From assembly GCF_000247815.1 (NCBI RefSeq), contig NC_021680.1, positions 5,993,431 through 6,057,430 of the forward strand: a stretch of 64,000 nt of DNA, given 5' to 3'. Source of the DNA: Ficedula albicollis. Lineage: Eukaryota; Chordata; Aves; Passeriformes; Muscicapidae. The notes beneath the pieces are model-generated. The model was not told the origin of the DNA, made no database searches, and saw nothing but the letters and a program-made list of their open reading frames with translations. Position numbers and translations under genes: made by a program. Shown in pieces: positions 10,961 through 24,103 of this stretch (positions within the stretch are counted from its first letter, which is position 1; every line of letters starts with the position of its first letter).

Positions 10961-13149
10961 CCACCTAATTCATACAAAGAAAAAGGTACCAGCTTTGCGA
11001 GATGATTGTATCAGACGTCAGGAGGGGACCTGGGCCTCCCTCTTCCCTAAGGCTCACCGTGATTTCAAGCTTGAGGATGCCCACAGGGGTGCCCTACCAG
11101 GCTACAAGAGGGAACAGTTTTAATAATTTAATGACTCTCCACAAGAAGTCAGCCATGTCAGGCTGAATCATCCCAAAAGAGGGATCTTGAAGCCCAGCAT
11201 CAGGTGGTGAGTGAGGGATACAGTCCCCAGATCCCATTCCAGGGGGATCTCACACCCCTGCACGACTTAGAGGAGTTGCCAAGCTCCTGCTCTCAGGTCT
11301 TTGTGTGTCTGTCATTCCAGTGATGCCAGCAGCTCAATTAACTCTAGCAGATATTATCCATATGCTTAAGCTCTTTATGGGATTGCAGTCCAAGCTATTA
11401 GCAGCAACATCGTTTACTGACTGAAATAGATTTTTACTTTGTAAATATTGTCAGATGGAAAGGCTCAGCTTGGTTGTGAGCAGGGGAAACCTGGGCAGGG
11501 AGAACAGGATAAATACTCCACAGTTTGTATTTTATATTACATAATTCAAACGAAAAAAATCTGATTTGTAATATAACAACAACCCCCTGGCTGTCCCATA
11601 CTGAAGCCACTGGAAGATTAATTAAGTTTCTATTAAAAAAAAAAAAGAACACATGGTGTAGGTAAACTCTCCATAACACTCCACCCAGCCAAAGTGGACA
11701 ATGAGAAAAAAAATAATCCTTAAAAATTTTAAATTTTAAACTGTGATCAAAACTGTTTTATTTTTAGCTATTTGCAATAAATATGAGCCCTAACAAATTT
11801 CAATAAATAAGAAGGGCGAGGGAGGAGTTTTGGGTCTAATTTTTAAAATAAAAGTTTATTTCATTCTGAAATACAAAAGAGTGAACTGTGGTTCATCTAA
11901 AATATATCTAAACTGAAAAATATGGTTAAAAAGATAAACAATTTCAGGAAAAACAACATTTCAAAACATTTTGAACTGCTCCAAAATGCAACATTATCTA
12001 CTTCTACTTATTTCACTGGGAACAATTTAAAAAATCACTACTTTGTTGCACTAAATTTCAATGTTGTAGGGGAATCACAAACTTTGGCTGCAGGGCTAAT
12101 CCTATATGTCTTATATGCTTGAGAGAAGTAAAGTCCCAAGCTCCTTATTAGCATAAAATCCATTTAAAAACCAGTCAGGCCAGAAAGAGCAGGTGCAATC
12201 AACTAGCATGACTTTCTGTACAAGAAAAGTTTCCTGGTTTTCCTCTAGAGGATACTTTTCAGGAATTTTCTCCAACACAAAATCTAAAAGCCCTGACAGC
12301 AACAAGGAAAATGGAATTACTTTTGCTATGTGACTGCTCTGCTACTAGAAATATACACATATATGCCTGGTTTTCAGCCTGAATTTACTTGGTTCAGATG
12401 GGAGGAATTAAATGCATTCAGGATTTTGCTGCCTCTTCTAATTTCCTGTTTGCCAGGGAGCATCAGCAAACACGGCCATAAAACCCAAGTGAAACATTTA
12501 CCACCAGACCTGACCTCTCAGATCTGCACTTGCACCTCAGCTGAATGCAGGCAGAGAGGGAACATCCTTTAAACACCCCTGTTATCCAGCAAAGGTTGTT
12601 GGAAATGTCCCCATAAAACATATGTTCAAGGCTATTAATTGTATGGCAGGAGATGAAATCTCAGTAACATGTCCCCATTATGCACAAACCCCAGATGTTG
12701 TGTCAACAAAACCAGTTTCACCCAGTGCTGGTTGGTGTAACTACCCAAAATCTGCAAAATGGCTTTCCAGGATGCATTCACTGAGGCAGGAGAGTTCAGC
12801 AGCTCACTCACAGGTTGTTTTGGAGACCAGAAAGAGATTTTTTAGAGCAAAGAAGATGGAGCAGAAAGGCACAGGACCCTACAAAGCTTGTGAAAACACC
12901 TGTGCCATGAGGGTGCACAGTCAGTGCATTCACACTTCACTGGCATCCAAGAAATTTAAGTCTGAAATTAAACACTTGTTTTTTCCTGAATAAGGACCTA
13001 CAATCATAATCTATAGGATTAACAACTGATGTTCAATTTGAACATCTTTAAAATTATTAAGTTATGGAAAATGCAAAGTTTTTTGGCCACCTGAACTTGG
13101 CTTTCCTTCATGTCAAAGATACCCCATCTGGAGGTAGATTTGAGAGCCA
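10961..13149. other. AT-rich unique DNA, no gene seen
   Basis: Includes an A-rich/T-rich stretch at 11.6-12.1 kb. Several short frames lack recognised domains. No repeats identified. Confidence 0.5.
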
Positions 13150-13393
13150 TCAGTTTAAGGCAGGGTCAGATGGGATATTGGGAGGGAACTGATGCTTGTG
13201 AATGGGGGTTGGTCCTGGCACAGGGTGCCCAGAGAAGCTGTGGCTGCCCCTGGATCCCTGGCAGTGTCCAAGGCCAGGCTGGACAGGGCTTGGAGCAACC
13301 TGGGCTAGTGGAAGGTGTCCCTGCCCATGGCAGAGCAAAACTGGATGATCTTTAAGGCCCCTTCCAACCCAGGCCACTCCACAATACTATGAG
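13150..13393 (+). mobile_element. CR1 3' tail (plus strand)
   Basis: 'ggcagggtcagatgggatat', then 'cctggcacagggtgcccaga', 'gaagctgtggctgcccctgg', 'atccctggcagtgtccaagg' and 'gatctttaaggccccttcc', ending near 'acaatactatgagg'. About 245 bp with a fairly intact tail. Confidence 0.95.
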
Positions 13394-15242
13394 GATTCAA
13401 TGAAGGTCATATTCTTCTGCACTGATAATATTTGAATAAAATAAAGGCAAAGTGAATGAGGAAACATCTGGGTACATAATCCATGGGATCACACTGGAGA
13501 TTTCCAATATCTGCACAGGCTCTGCCAGATCAATCTCAGTAGAAAGCTCTCCTGGAGGTGCTGAGGTGCCCAGGGGATGAACCCAGCTGCCAGTCAACAG
13601 AAAGAACCAGGACACAAATGTCCCTGTGTGCCAAAAGATCCAGGCATGGGCCATATGTTGGATTCATAGGAGAGTTCCTTTGTCTGGTGATGGTTCCACA
13701 CCACCATCAATGTCCGTCCCTTCTGATGCCAAGCCTTGACCAAGATTGGATTTATTTTTAAAAATATGGAGTGATGTCATTACATGAGTCATCCTCTGAA
13801 AACCAGGAGTGCAAGGAAAGGGAGGGATGATGATTAGTCAAATGTTTGTGTTGTTTCATTTAACATCTAGTTTCACATGCTGGATCCCATCAATTAACTA
13901 CCATAGCACTTGAACTGTCTTTTATTTCTTTTAGAAAACCAAGTTGTGTTTATTCTGCCTCTTTCTTGAACTTTCTGGAAAAGGAAGTTCTAAAGCACAG
14001 AAGTGGTACAAAAATAATTGCAGTGACTTTGTGTGACTATGTGCTTTTTAATTGCAGATTTTTTTCCTTCCCAAATCGGAGCAAAAAAGAGCAACTGACG
14101 ACTACAGCTGGATGAATACTGCAATCATTACCCTTGTTATAATGATACATTTCAATAACAACCACAATTCTTGATCCCCATGGATGGCTATGTAATGACC
14201 ATGGATTATGCTGAGAAAATGCTATTCCTAATTTTATTGTTAATGGAGTGTGAAAGTCTTGCTCTGTGGTGGAGGCTAATTGTCACTTTAGATGTAATTC
14301 CCATCACTCAAAGAACATGTATGCTCCCTATATTAATTACAGGATACCACAACGGCTTGTGTTGACAAGAGATGGTGGATTTTGGACTTCCAGCCAAGTG
14401 GAGCAGTTCCCTCTCTAGAAAAGCTCACATTATCATTTACCAAAAGCACATTTTGTCATAGGTAGAATGTGGCCATGTTCATGGCCTTCAGAACATTTGG
14501 TGTCTGCATAATTAAACTAATCAATTGCAGAGCAGTAGTCAAAAGTCAAATCTTAATGAACTGGAAAAATGATACTTCAATTTGCTGTCTCCAATCCCCA
14601 AATTAGCATAATAAACACAACGTACTTCTAATCTGTGAAAAAAATAGTGGTTTTTTCCTTATTCTTAGATTGTTACTGTGTATTAAAGACATTATTTTCA
14701 GTGGCTTTGTAAACAATCAGCTAGTTTTCAGTAATTTAATAAAAATAATGCAAATATGTTACGCAAAACCCACAACATCTTGTTATTTTTGCTGAAAATA
14801 TAATTTTGTTCCAATTTTTTTTTTTTTGCCGTAGCAAATTTTCCATTCTTTTTAATCCATACACAGGGCATATTTCCCAGTGGGTGGGCACCCAGTGGGA
14901 GAGAGTGAGTATTCTTAAGGAATCCAGGGCAGTGACTGGTGGAGGTCACAAGTGACTTTTAATCCCTTTTCCTTTCTGCCCTTGGTGCACGGAGAGGGAT
15001 CTGACTGTGATGAGCCCAGTGATTAAGGTAACAGAAATCAATGTTGTTCTCCATGCTACAGCCATGTCCATCACTAGTCAAGACCCAGGTCCATCCTTGG
15101 CTCTGCTGGAATTCAGGTCACAGCCTCCAAGGGCTGCCGGCCGCAAATGATGGGAATTGATTTTTTTTCCCCCCCCTCATTTTACTTATCAGAAAATGCA
15201 ACAGATCCATTAAACATTGTTTGCTGAGATGGAACTTCAGAT
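13394..15242. other. AT-rich unique DNA, no gene seen
   Basis: Nothing recognised apart from T and C homopolymers (14.8 kb; T8C8 near 15.17 kb). No exon signature. Confidence 0.5.
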
Positions 15243-15302
15243 TCTCCCCCTCTGCTCTGCCCTGGTGAGACCCCACCTGGAGCACTGTGTCCAGTTCTGG
15301 TG

Positions 15303-15554
15303 ACCCAGACACAAGGGCACAGGGCTGTTGGAGCAAGTCCAGAGGAGGCAATGGAATTGCTGAGGGGGCTGGAGCACATCCCCTGTGGAACTGGGATGGG
15401 AGAGCTGGGAATGTTCAGCCTGGAGAAACCCAGACACAAGGGCATGGGGCTGTTGGAGCAAGTCCAGAGGAGGCAATGGAATTGCTGAGGGGGCTGGAGC
15501 ACATCCCCTGTGGAACTGGGATGGGAGAGAGCTGGGAATGTTCAGCCTGGAGAA
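15303..15554. repeat. 125/127-bp tandem duplication inside CR1
   Basis: Units 15303-15427 and 15428-15554 both start 'acccagacacaagggca' and end 'gttcagcctggagaa'. They differ by two substitutions near the start and a 2-bp AG insertion. The duplication is internal to the CR1. Confidence 0.95.
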
Positions 15555-15660
15555 GGGAAGGTCGTTTGGAAATCTCACAGCACATTCCAGGACCTGAAGG
15601 TGCTACAGGGAAGCCAGGGAGGGACAATTCATCAGGAGTGACAGGACAGAGGATGGGATG

Positions 15661-15861
<201 letters not shown>

Positions 15862-16080
15862 GGGATATTGGGAAGAAATTGTTCCCTGTGAGGGTGGTGA
15901 GGCCCTGGCACAGGGTGCCCAGAAAAGCTGTGGCTGCCCCTGGATCCCTGGCACTGTCCCAGGCCAGGCTGGACAGGGCTTGGAGCAACCTGGAATGTTG
16001 GTGTCCCCGTCTGGGATGGCACTGGATAAGCTGTGAGGTCCCTTCCAGCCCAAACCATCCCCTGATTCCATGATTCCATA

Positions 16081-16934
16081 ACAGAGGCCAGGGGTATAGT
16101 GAGAATCAGAGTCCTGCTGCCTTGCCTGAAATTGTGAAAGTACAGAAAGCAAAATTTGGCCTAGAGCAATATTGCTACCCCAAATCAAGGGTTAAAAAAA
16201 ATAACTAAAATAAAAGATTAACGAAAAATAACTCAGTCACCAGAAGGTTATTACCTAAGGAAAGTGGGGTGCTGAAGCATCCTGAGCCAGGTTGCTGGGA
16301 CAGACTCATAAAGGATCATCCTCCTGTCTGCAAAGTGAGAATATTCTATCAGATCTCCACAACAAACCTCATCTGTATTGCACCAGTGCCCTACCTCATT
16401 TTAGCAGTGCAAAATAGCCAAAGCTTTAGAGAATAGCTCAGCCATCTGCGCCTGCAGGTGTTTACAATACAGAATAAATTAAGAAGTGACAAGGCATTGA
16501 GAAGGTTACAGTTGAATAATTACCAAGGAAAACTCAAAATCTTATGCACCATTTCAACTCCCGAAGATGGAATAGCTTCCTCTATCCTTTTAAAATCATT
16601 TTCCACTCTTGCTTAGCTTGCCCTTCTGTCTGAAGGACACCTCCCTTCTTCAAATGGAGAACTTGCAGAAATTATGTCAATACTTGTGGTAACAGGGCTT
16701 TTTATTCCTTTTTTTATTTAATTGATGTGAGAAATTCAGCTCCCAGTGTGGAGCACAAAGCCGTGTCCCATCCATGCTCTGTGACACCATCTTCTGGCAC
16801 TGGTTTTCTTTCTGAAAGCCTCTAGAAAATTCTGTTTGGACATTTTAAAAATAAATACATAGAAATATGTGAGATCTGGGACATTCCTAAGGCCTTCTTC
16901 CTGATTATGAGCCTGTTCCATGGAAGGCAATGAC
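16081..16934. other. AT-rich unique DNA, no gene seen
   Basis: No recognised repeat, RNA or exon. Confidence 0.5.
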
Positions 16935-17018
16935 ATTCTTTACTCAGAGGGTGATGAGATCCTGACACGGATTGGCCTGAGAAGCTGTAGCTGCCCCTGG
17001 ACCCCTGGAAGCATTGGA
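16935..17018 (+). mobile_element. CR1 fragment (plus strand, tail lost)
   Basis: 'gagggtgatgagatcctgac', 'gagaagctgtagctgcccct' and 'ggacccctggaagcattgg' match the CR1 segment before the 3' tail. At the position where 'gtccaaggccagg' is expected, the sequence turns into a purine tract. Confidence 0.8.
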
Positions 17019-17472
17019 AAGGAAAAGGGAAAGCAAAATGAGAAAGAAGAAGAAGGAAAAGGGAAAGGAAAAAGGAAAGTATGAGGAAAAAGGAAAGCAA
17101 GAGGAAGAGGGAAAAAGGAAAAGGAAAAAGGAAGAGGAAGAAGGGAGAAGGAAGAAGGAGGTGAAATGGAAAAGGGAATAAAAGGAAGAGGGGAAAAGGA
17201 AAAAGGAAGAGGAAGAAGGGAGACAAGAGGAAGAGGGAAAAAGGAAAAGGAAAAAGGAAGAGGAAGAAGGGAGAAGGAAGAAGGAGGTGAAATGGAAAAG
17301 GGAAGGGAAGGAGAAAAGGGGAAGGGAAAAAAAGGAAAGTTTAAGCCTTTTAACAGGGAGATAACTATCAGAAAGGAAGAAGGAGGTGAAATGGAAAAGG
17401 GAAGGGAAGGAGAAAAGGGGAAGGGAAAAAAAGGAAAGTTTAAGCCTTTTAACAGGGAGATAACTATCAGAA
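17015..17472. repeat. purine-rich (GA) tract with nested tandem duplications
   Basis: Nearly all A and G (GGAAAA, GAAGAAG and GAGGAAGAGG words) for about 320 bp, then two 99-bp units (17275-17373 and 17374-17472), each ending 'ttaagccttttaacaggg' plus 'agataactatcag'. A second duplication of about 126 bp period relates 17101-17179 to 17227-17301. The Lys/Glu/Gly/Arg-rich frame at 17166-17561 (+) and its Phe/Leu-rich opposite are products of the tract. Confidence 0.93.
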
Positions 17473-18900
17473 ATTCAAATAACCTGTGTGGTATTGAGGC
17501 CTATGTCTGGCCAGGGCAGCGGATTTCAGGATTTCTGGAGGCAAACCATACACAGGACTAAATAAATGAGTAATACAACATTCTGGGCTCTTCCTCATGT
17601 GGCATCAGCTTTCTCTGATATTCACAGAAGTCTGGGAACACACATAGCCACAAAGAACTCCTGTTCAAATCCATCTTTCAGGAGTTTCAGCCTCAATACC
17701 AGCTTGCCAGAGTAATTCCCTGTCTGTAATGACCTGGAGAGAGGCAGAGCTCTAAGAAGAGCACTGCAGGGAAGCTAGCAGCTCTTGTCATTGATGCCTG
17801 GGCTGAGGACTCCCAAAAACCATTTCCAGAGGGGTAGAAGAGGAATTTCATCTCCCACCAGGTGTAGCTTGGCACAGGGCAGTGAGCTTATCCCTCCATG
17901 GCACCCACCATCCTGGAAAATGAGACTTCCCAGGGCTAAGAACCCAAACTTTTTTTTTTTCTGAGAGCAAATAAAACCCCTGGGGGTTTTAATTTTACAA
18001 ACCTGCAGTGTTGCAGTGAAGAGAAGCGCAGTGTCTGTCACCTGCAGGGAAGGGAGGGGTCTGCAGGGTGACACATGCTTTGCAGAGGTGCCCAATCAGC
18101 CCCTGGGCTTGAGGCACTGACCTGGAGGGGCAGGGTTTCCCAGCTCTTCACTCCTTCATCCCAGCTAAGCCCATATTTTGGCCAGACATAAAAAAGAGGC
18201 AGATTTCTCTAGCACTTGCATAACAAGGCAGTTGGTAGGATCCTGGCTAGACACCAGTTGTGGGTGAAGCAGAAGGTTTAGCTGGGTCAGTAACACAGCA
18301 GCACCAACTGGGTTACCTCCCGCTTCAGCTGCCAAACCAGGCAAGAAAAATACTCAGAATTAAATATATAACCTATATAACAGCAGACCTGGACATATGT
18401 TATCTCTGTAAAGCAGATGTTTATACTTTGTCACATACTGGCTGGTGTGCAGAGGAACTAATAAAGTGATTTACAGCTGTAATTACAATTATTTTATTAT
18501 ATGGGGTGAACTGCACTGAGGTGCAGATCCAGCAAGCCCCACTGAACATTCCAAATAAAGGAATTAATTCTCACCCTTGAGCAAGACTGATGGGTTGGGG
18601 TTGACATACAAAAGGCTACTTTTTATTGGTTTAGCATGTTCCTCCCCAAAAGGGGAGCAGCCAGATGCAGCAGAGGATGCTGAATCCAGTAGCCCACATG
18701 TGGCTTTTTGTCCATAGGTTTATCCAGAGCTGAGAGTGTGTTCCCAGTTGGCACATGTGTATATACCCAAAATTAAAACGTTTTCCCTCTCAATTAGCAA
18801 CATTGAATTATTTGGTTCATTTTTTGCAGCTTTTGGAGTTGCAGCTATGATGGAGTGGAATTTAAAAAAATAAATAAATAAAATGTGCCCACTAGCAGAT
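17473..18900. other. unique sequence, no gene seen
   Basis: No gene or TE recognised. It contains a short TAAA run at about 18.87 kb. The frame at 17775-18095 (-) has no recognisable domain. Confidence 0.5.
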
Positions 18901-19250
18901 TTCAGCAGCAGTTTTGAGGTTTGATGTTGTACCACAGGGTTTAGGGAGTCTTAGAGAGTTGAGGTTGTTCAGCCTGGAGAGGAGAAGCTTCAGGGTGATC
19001 TAATTGTGCCTTTCCAGAAGGAGACAACAGGAAAGACTGAGTGGCCCAGAGAAGCTGTGGCTGCCCCTGGATCATTTCAGCAGCAGTTTTGAGGTTTGAT
19101 GTTGTACCACAGGGTTTAGGGAGTCTTAGAGAGTTGAGGTTGTTCAGCCTGGAGAGGAGAAGCTTCAGGGTGATCTAATTGTGCCTTTCCAGAAGGAGAC
19201 AACAGGAAAGACTGAGTGGCCCAGAGAAGCTGTGGCTGCCCCTGGATCCC
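18901..19250. repeat. 175-bp tandem duplication, copies apparently identical
   Basis: Units 18901-19075 and 19076-19250 match throughout by eye. Each holds non-CR1 flank ('ttcagcagcagttttgaggt') and the 5' end of a CR1 copy ('ttgttcagcctggagaggag' to 'gctgcccctggatc'). The duplication spans the CR1 5' junction, so it postdates insertion. Identity implies a very recent event or an assembly duplicate. Confidence 0.96.
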
Positions 19251-19388
19251 TGGAAGTGCTCAAGGCCAGGCTGGATGGGGCTTGGAGCAACCTGGGCTAG
19301 TGGAAGGTGTCCCTGCCCATGGCAGGGGATGGCACTGGATGGGCTTTAAGATCTCTTCCAACCCAGGCCATTCTATGACTCTATGATG
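18957..19388 (+). mobile_element. CR1 fragment (plus strand) with duplicated 5' part
   Basis: The complete tail follows the second duplicate: 'aggccaggctggatggggct', 'tagtggaaggtgtccctgcc', 'gggctttaagatctcttcc' and a terminus of 'ttctatgactctatgatga'. The intervening ~54 bp of non-CR1 DNA (19076 to about 19131) comes from the 175-bp duplication. Confidence 0.95.
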
Positions 19389-20278
19389 AATCAGGTAACA
19401 GATAAAAGGTCTAGAAAGGTAAAAATATTTCTAAGTCATGTCTTTTCTTCTAAGGTTTTAAAATGAAACTTTATTTTATGGTCAAACCCAAGCAGAGTAG
19501 GTCAGTTGCTCAGTTTCTTGCAGTTCCTCAGCAGGCATTGAACTTGGGGTAGCTTCATTTTTTTCTACCTAACACAGTAATCTGGACCTTATCCTAGGAG
19601 GAATATCTAAAGAGGCCAGGAAAAGCCACCTCCTTCTTCTCTTAGACCTTCAGTGGTCAATAAGCATGAAAAGCCACAGCCAATCAAAGAAAAAAACAGC
19701 TAAAGACATGCAGAGAAAAGTTCTCCTTCACTTGCCCAGCTGTCAGGCCAAGAGACCTCCATACCACCCCGATTTTTGACTCAACCTGTTTGAGCAGTCA
19801 GATCAGTTCTTGAGCATTTGTAGGATTATCCAATTAAAATGTTAGCAGGCAAATTGGACAGCATGAAATCACTCTACAGAAAATTGCATAAGGCAGGGTT
19901 TTTTTCCCGAGTGTAATAAGGCTTCTCCAAAGGCAGGCTGTCCTTTCATTCCTTTCTGATTGTTTTATAAAGCTTCTGGTGTCTGTCTTTGAAAACTGAA
20001 AAACAAATTTTCTATTCAATTTCTTTTCCTCCTTCTTGCAGCATAGAGTTTGCACTAAAATAAAGTAGGGGGAAGGAGGGAGGTGGTGTGATAAGTAAAA
20101 AACCTCCTTTTAAACTGTTGTTAGAGTAGCTCAAAAAGCCACTAGGACAGTATGGGATGCTGTGGCAAGATAAGAAACACATGGCAGGTGAGGGGAAGTA
20201 AGAGAAAATAAACGCTGAAAAGTTTTCTTTTAGTGGAATATGGAAACAACCATGACCACAAAGTCAACAAGTCACAGT
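19389..20278. other. unique sequence, no gene seen
   Basis: No recognised repeats or gene features. Confidence 0.5.
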
Positions 20279-20450
20279 TTCACAGACTCTTGGAATGGCC
20301 TGGGCTGGAAGGGATCTAAAAGCTCATCCAGTTCAGATCCCCTGCCGTGTGGCAGAGGTGACTTCCACTGTCCCAGGTTGCTCCAAGCCCCATCCAACCT
20401 GGCCTTGGACATTTCCAGGCATCCAGGGGCAGCCACAGCTTCTCTGGGCA
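20279..20450 (-). mobile_element. CR1 3' tail (minus strand)
   Basis: Reverse-complement CR1: 'tggcctgggctggaagggat', 'tgtcccaggttgctccaagc', 'cccatccaacctggccttgg', 'aggggcagccacagcttctc'. 5' truncated after about 170 bp. Confidence 0.93.
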
Positions 20451-20761
20451 ACAAACATTTGCTGCCAGTATTGTTCATGTGATTTTAACAACGGACCTTT
20501 TGTTTTACAGTTATGGTAAAATATTAATTGGGGCAGAGAAGATTTGCCACAGCATTTCAGGTTTTTTAATGTCAGACAGCTGGTATTCTAGTAGTGTGAG
20601 ACAAAGCTCACCCAGACATGAGATGTAAATGGAAGTGATAATTTATTTTTGCTGCACAAACACCAGTGAAAAACAAATTCCACATTTCCATGTTTGCTGG
20701 GAGTGGAGAATATCTCTGCATGAGCAAGTTCTCATCTTCTCCCTCGCATGCCGGAATTTCA

Positions 20762-20897
20762 CCGCCTGCTTCATCATCACACTGGCTTTTCTGACTCATC
20801 TCCGATCAACAGGAGCTTGAAATTATCCCCCGCCTGCTTCATCATCACACTGGCTTGTCTGACTCATCTCAGATCAACAGGAGCTTGAAATTATCTC
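20762..20897. repeat. 68-bp tandem duplication
   Basis: Units 20762-20829 and 20830-20897 share 'cgcctgcttcatcatcacac' and 'gatcaacaggagcttgaaat' with about three differences. Confidence 0.92.
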
Positions 20898-23800
20898 CAG
20901 GTCCATTATGAAATCCGTAGCAGGGCTGAGAAGATTCAATGAGGAGCAGGGTGGGGGGCACAGCTTTTGTTCCACCCTGGCTTGGCACAGCCAAGCTGTC
21001 GCACCAAGCAAATAAACAAGAAGCAGCATTTTTGTGCTTCCTGCCTCTTGGGAATTTTTGTATTTCACATGTTTTACTGCAGCAGAAAACAGAGCTTAAT
21101 CAGGCTTTTTTGTCTGAAATGCAATTGGAGTTTGGCTGTTTTCACCCGTTTTAACCACTTTAAACATGAAATTGCAGACTCACACGTTCACGTGGACTCT
21201 GAGCTCAGAGGGCAGATGTGCTGGCTTTATTCCTGACACAGACCCACTTTGGACTCGGAAATACTTTCATTCAGGGAGGTGCTGTCCAGGAGGAGCAGAG
21301 AGACTGGAATTTGGCAAAGATCTGTGTGTCTGCTGCTGGCTCCCAGGGTTAGCAGGGCACTGGAATGAAATGCTGAGAAGCCTCATGTCTGTCCTCTGGT
21401 CTGCCAGCACCCAGGGATGGTCACACCGGGCTCATCCTCTCTGCTCCCTGAACACTAAAGAGAAATGAAATATTATTTACCACTGCAACTACCCTAGATG
21501 CAAGAGAAAATGGTACACTATGCACATAATTACTGTCTGGTGGCTCTAAGGCACAGTTTTTTTCCCAGAAACTTCGCAAGAGATCAAAACCAGGGAGGGC
21601 AGAAATATGGCAGAAAAAGAAATGCACACAAATAATTGGACTTAGCAGAAATGTGATATCTCAGACAAACAGATAGAGGAATCACTTTGTGAAAAATAAA
21701 TGAAATGGAGATACAAGGGAAACAAACATAAATAAAAATAGATGGCATCAGTGTAACAGGCTTAGACTTACCTAAGCTTATATGTATTGACTCTAATGGG
21801 AGGCTCTGACTACACTCTGCATTCAAAATTGCAGGACTGGGACCTGTGTGTTCCAAATCATAACCTTGTTGGTCCACCCTGAGTCAGAATATCCCCACAG
21901 GCACCAGATGATTTGGTTACCAGGTTTAGAGCCTCTCTGCAGTCTGGACAGCTTTGGGTTGCTTTGAGTCTGTTTTGAGCACAGGGATTCCCTCTTGTGC
22001 CATCACAGCACCAGGAAAGGACATACTGAGAATTAAGTCAGAGCTCCAAAACTTTTCAAACTTCTGTGGAAGACAATATATAGAGTAAAAACAGACAGAG
22101 CTTAGCAAGGAATGCATAGCAACAATGGGAAGATTGCTTTTTGGAAAAAAACCACAACATTAATAATACACGTCTATTTATAGAACTTGAGAAAACAGAA
22201 AGATTAAAAATAAGTTCCTAAAATACATTTGTAAAGAAAGTTCAGACTTCTGTTTCCTCCTGATTCTAGGAAAGATGAAAGTTAGTGAGTATTACCAACC
22301 TCTATAAAGTTGGTCTTGGATATTTTTTCCTGTCTGGGTAGAAAGATGAGAGGCATTGAAATGATCTATGAAAGGGGAAGAGCTCATTCATTCTTCACAC
22401 AAAACACTGGGACTGAAACCATTCAGGTGGATTCCTGCCATGCTGCAGAGCTGTGCTCCTGGCTGTCCCTGCTTTTGGAAAACATTCATTACACCCTTTC
22501 TTTCCAAAACTTTGAGCTTTTCTCCTCAGTGGGTTGCTCAGACATCAGGGGAGCAGTCTGTGAAATAGCTCTGGAATACAAACGAGTCAGACTTCCCCCT
22601 GGCTTTGCTTTGGGTGTCCAGAGAAAGAAGAACCTGGATTCATCCTGACTCCTGAGCCACCCTCAGCAGCAAGGTGACTCACAGCACAGATGTACGTGAC
22701 CACTAGTGCAGCCCCAAAAGCAAGGTGATCCTCTGGGTCTGCTTCAGCTTTGCCTCTGGGTGCAAGTGGAGTTTCCAAAGCATCAAGGTGAGCTTGGTGC
22801 CAAAAAGCAGAGTTCCTTGGTCCTCTCCTACTTCTATAATCAGTCAGACAGAACAGCTCTGCCATGGAGACACTCCCCTCCAAATCAGCCAAATGCTGTG
22901 AATATCCCAACAGACCACAAATTAACCAGCAGCCTCCCCAGGGAAGGCTCCTACCCCCAGAACTTTCTACCTCATAAGTTTTTTAAGCTCTTTAAATGCT
23001 TCCTGCTGTCTCTCCTTATCTCTTTGCCTCTGGCCCAGCTTTCATCCTCCCACTCTCCCTGCAGAGTCTGTGGCAATCTCTGGCCCAGCAGATCCTGGGT
23101 TTGTCGTCCCTTAGACTCCCAACAGATCCAGCAAACTGGCTGTGCTGGGCTTCAGCTCTTTGGCACAGACACCTTGCAGCCTCCGTCAAACAAATGAGGG
23201 ATTCTGCTTTTCCACAGAAATATCCCTCAGCACAGCAGTTCCCTCCATAACAACCTCATCATGTTCAGAGGCAGATGCTCTAAATTAGTTGTGCTCGACA
23301 AGCAGGAGCAGCATTGAGGTGGGGAAATGGAAAGGGGATGAGAAAAACTGAAACATTTTGCCAAAGGTCACATTTCAAACAACTTAATTTAGCTTCATTT
23401 GAAAGGGCTTCTTGCCACAAGACTCCATAAGAATATTTTTTTCCTTTTTTTTTTTTTTTTTTGTAATCACACTACAATCATACTGAAAAACTGCCTTCTT
23501 CCAAGTCTCATCACTTTTGCATCAAATGGCACCCAAACAATAACAGCCATTACACAAAAAGGTTAGGAGTTGAAATTGAAAGTAGTGATAAATCACAGCA
23601 TACAAACAGTAAATAACTACTGAAATAGTTTGCTTATAAGCACACAGAAAGCAATTAATGAAAGAAATAGAATGGATTTGAAAAAAGGCACACCAAACCC
23701 AGATATTTTTAGTAAAATGCGGTAACAGCATATATTAAAAGGTGCACCTAAATATTGTATTTTATAATATTATATAATACATATTATATTATCCCAACAT

Positions 23801-24070
23801 ACCTTTCCAAGACCTGCAGCCTGTTTCAAAATATCTCTTTTTAGATCTTCTGCTCTCTTGGAATGGAAAGAATTACTTTGACTCTGGATGACAAATACAA
23901 TTCCTTTTAATTCTGTAAACAAGAAAATAAGAAGATTTAAAGAGAAAATAAATTATTTTCTGATTTGCTCCAAAGATAGTGAGAATCCAGGTGTGTGTAG
24001 GAATCTATTACACAGTGAGCTATTCCTTTAAATATATAAACATTTCATGAAATAGTAAAAAGGCATTATT

Positions 24071-24103
<33 letters not shown>

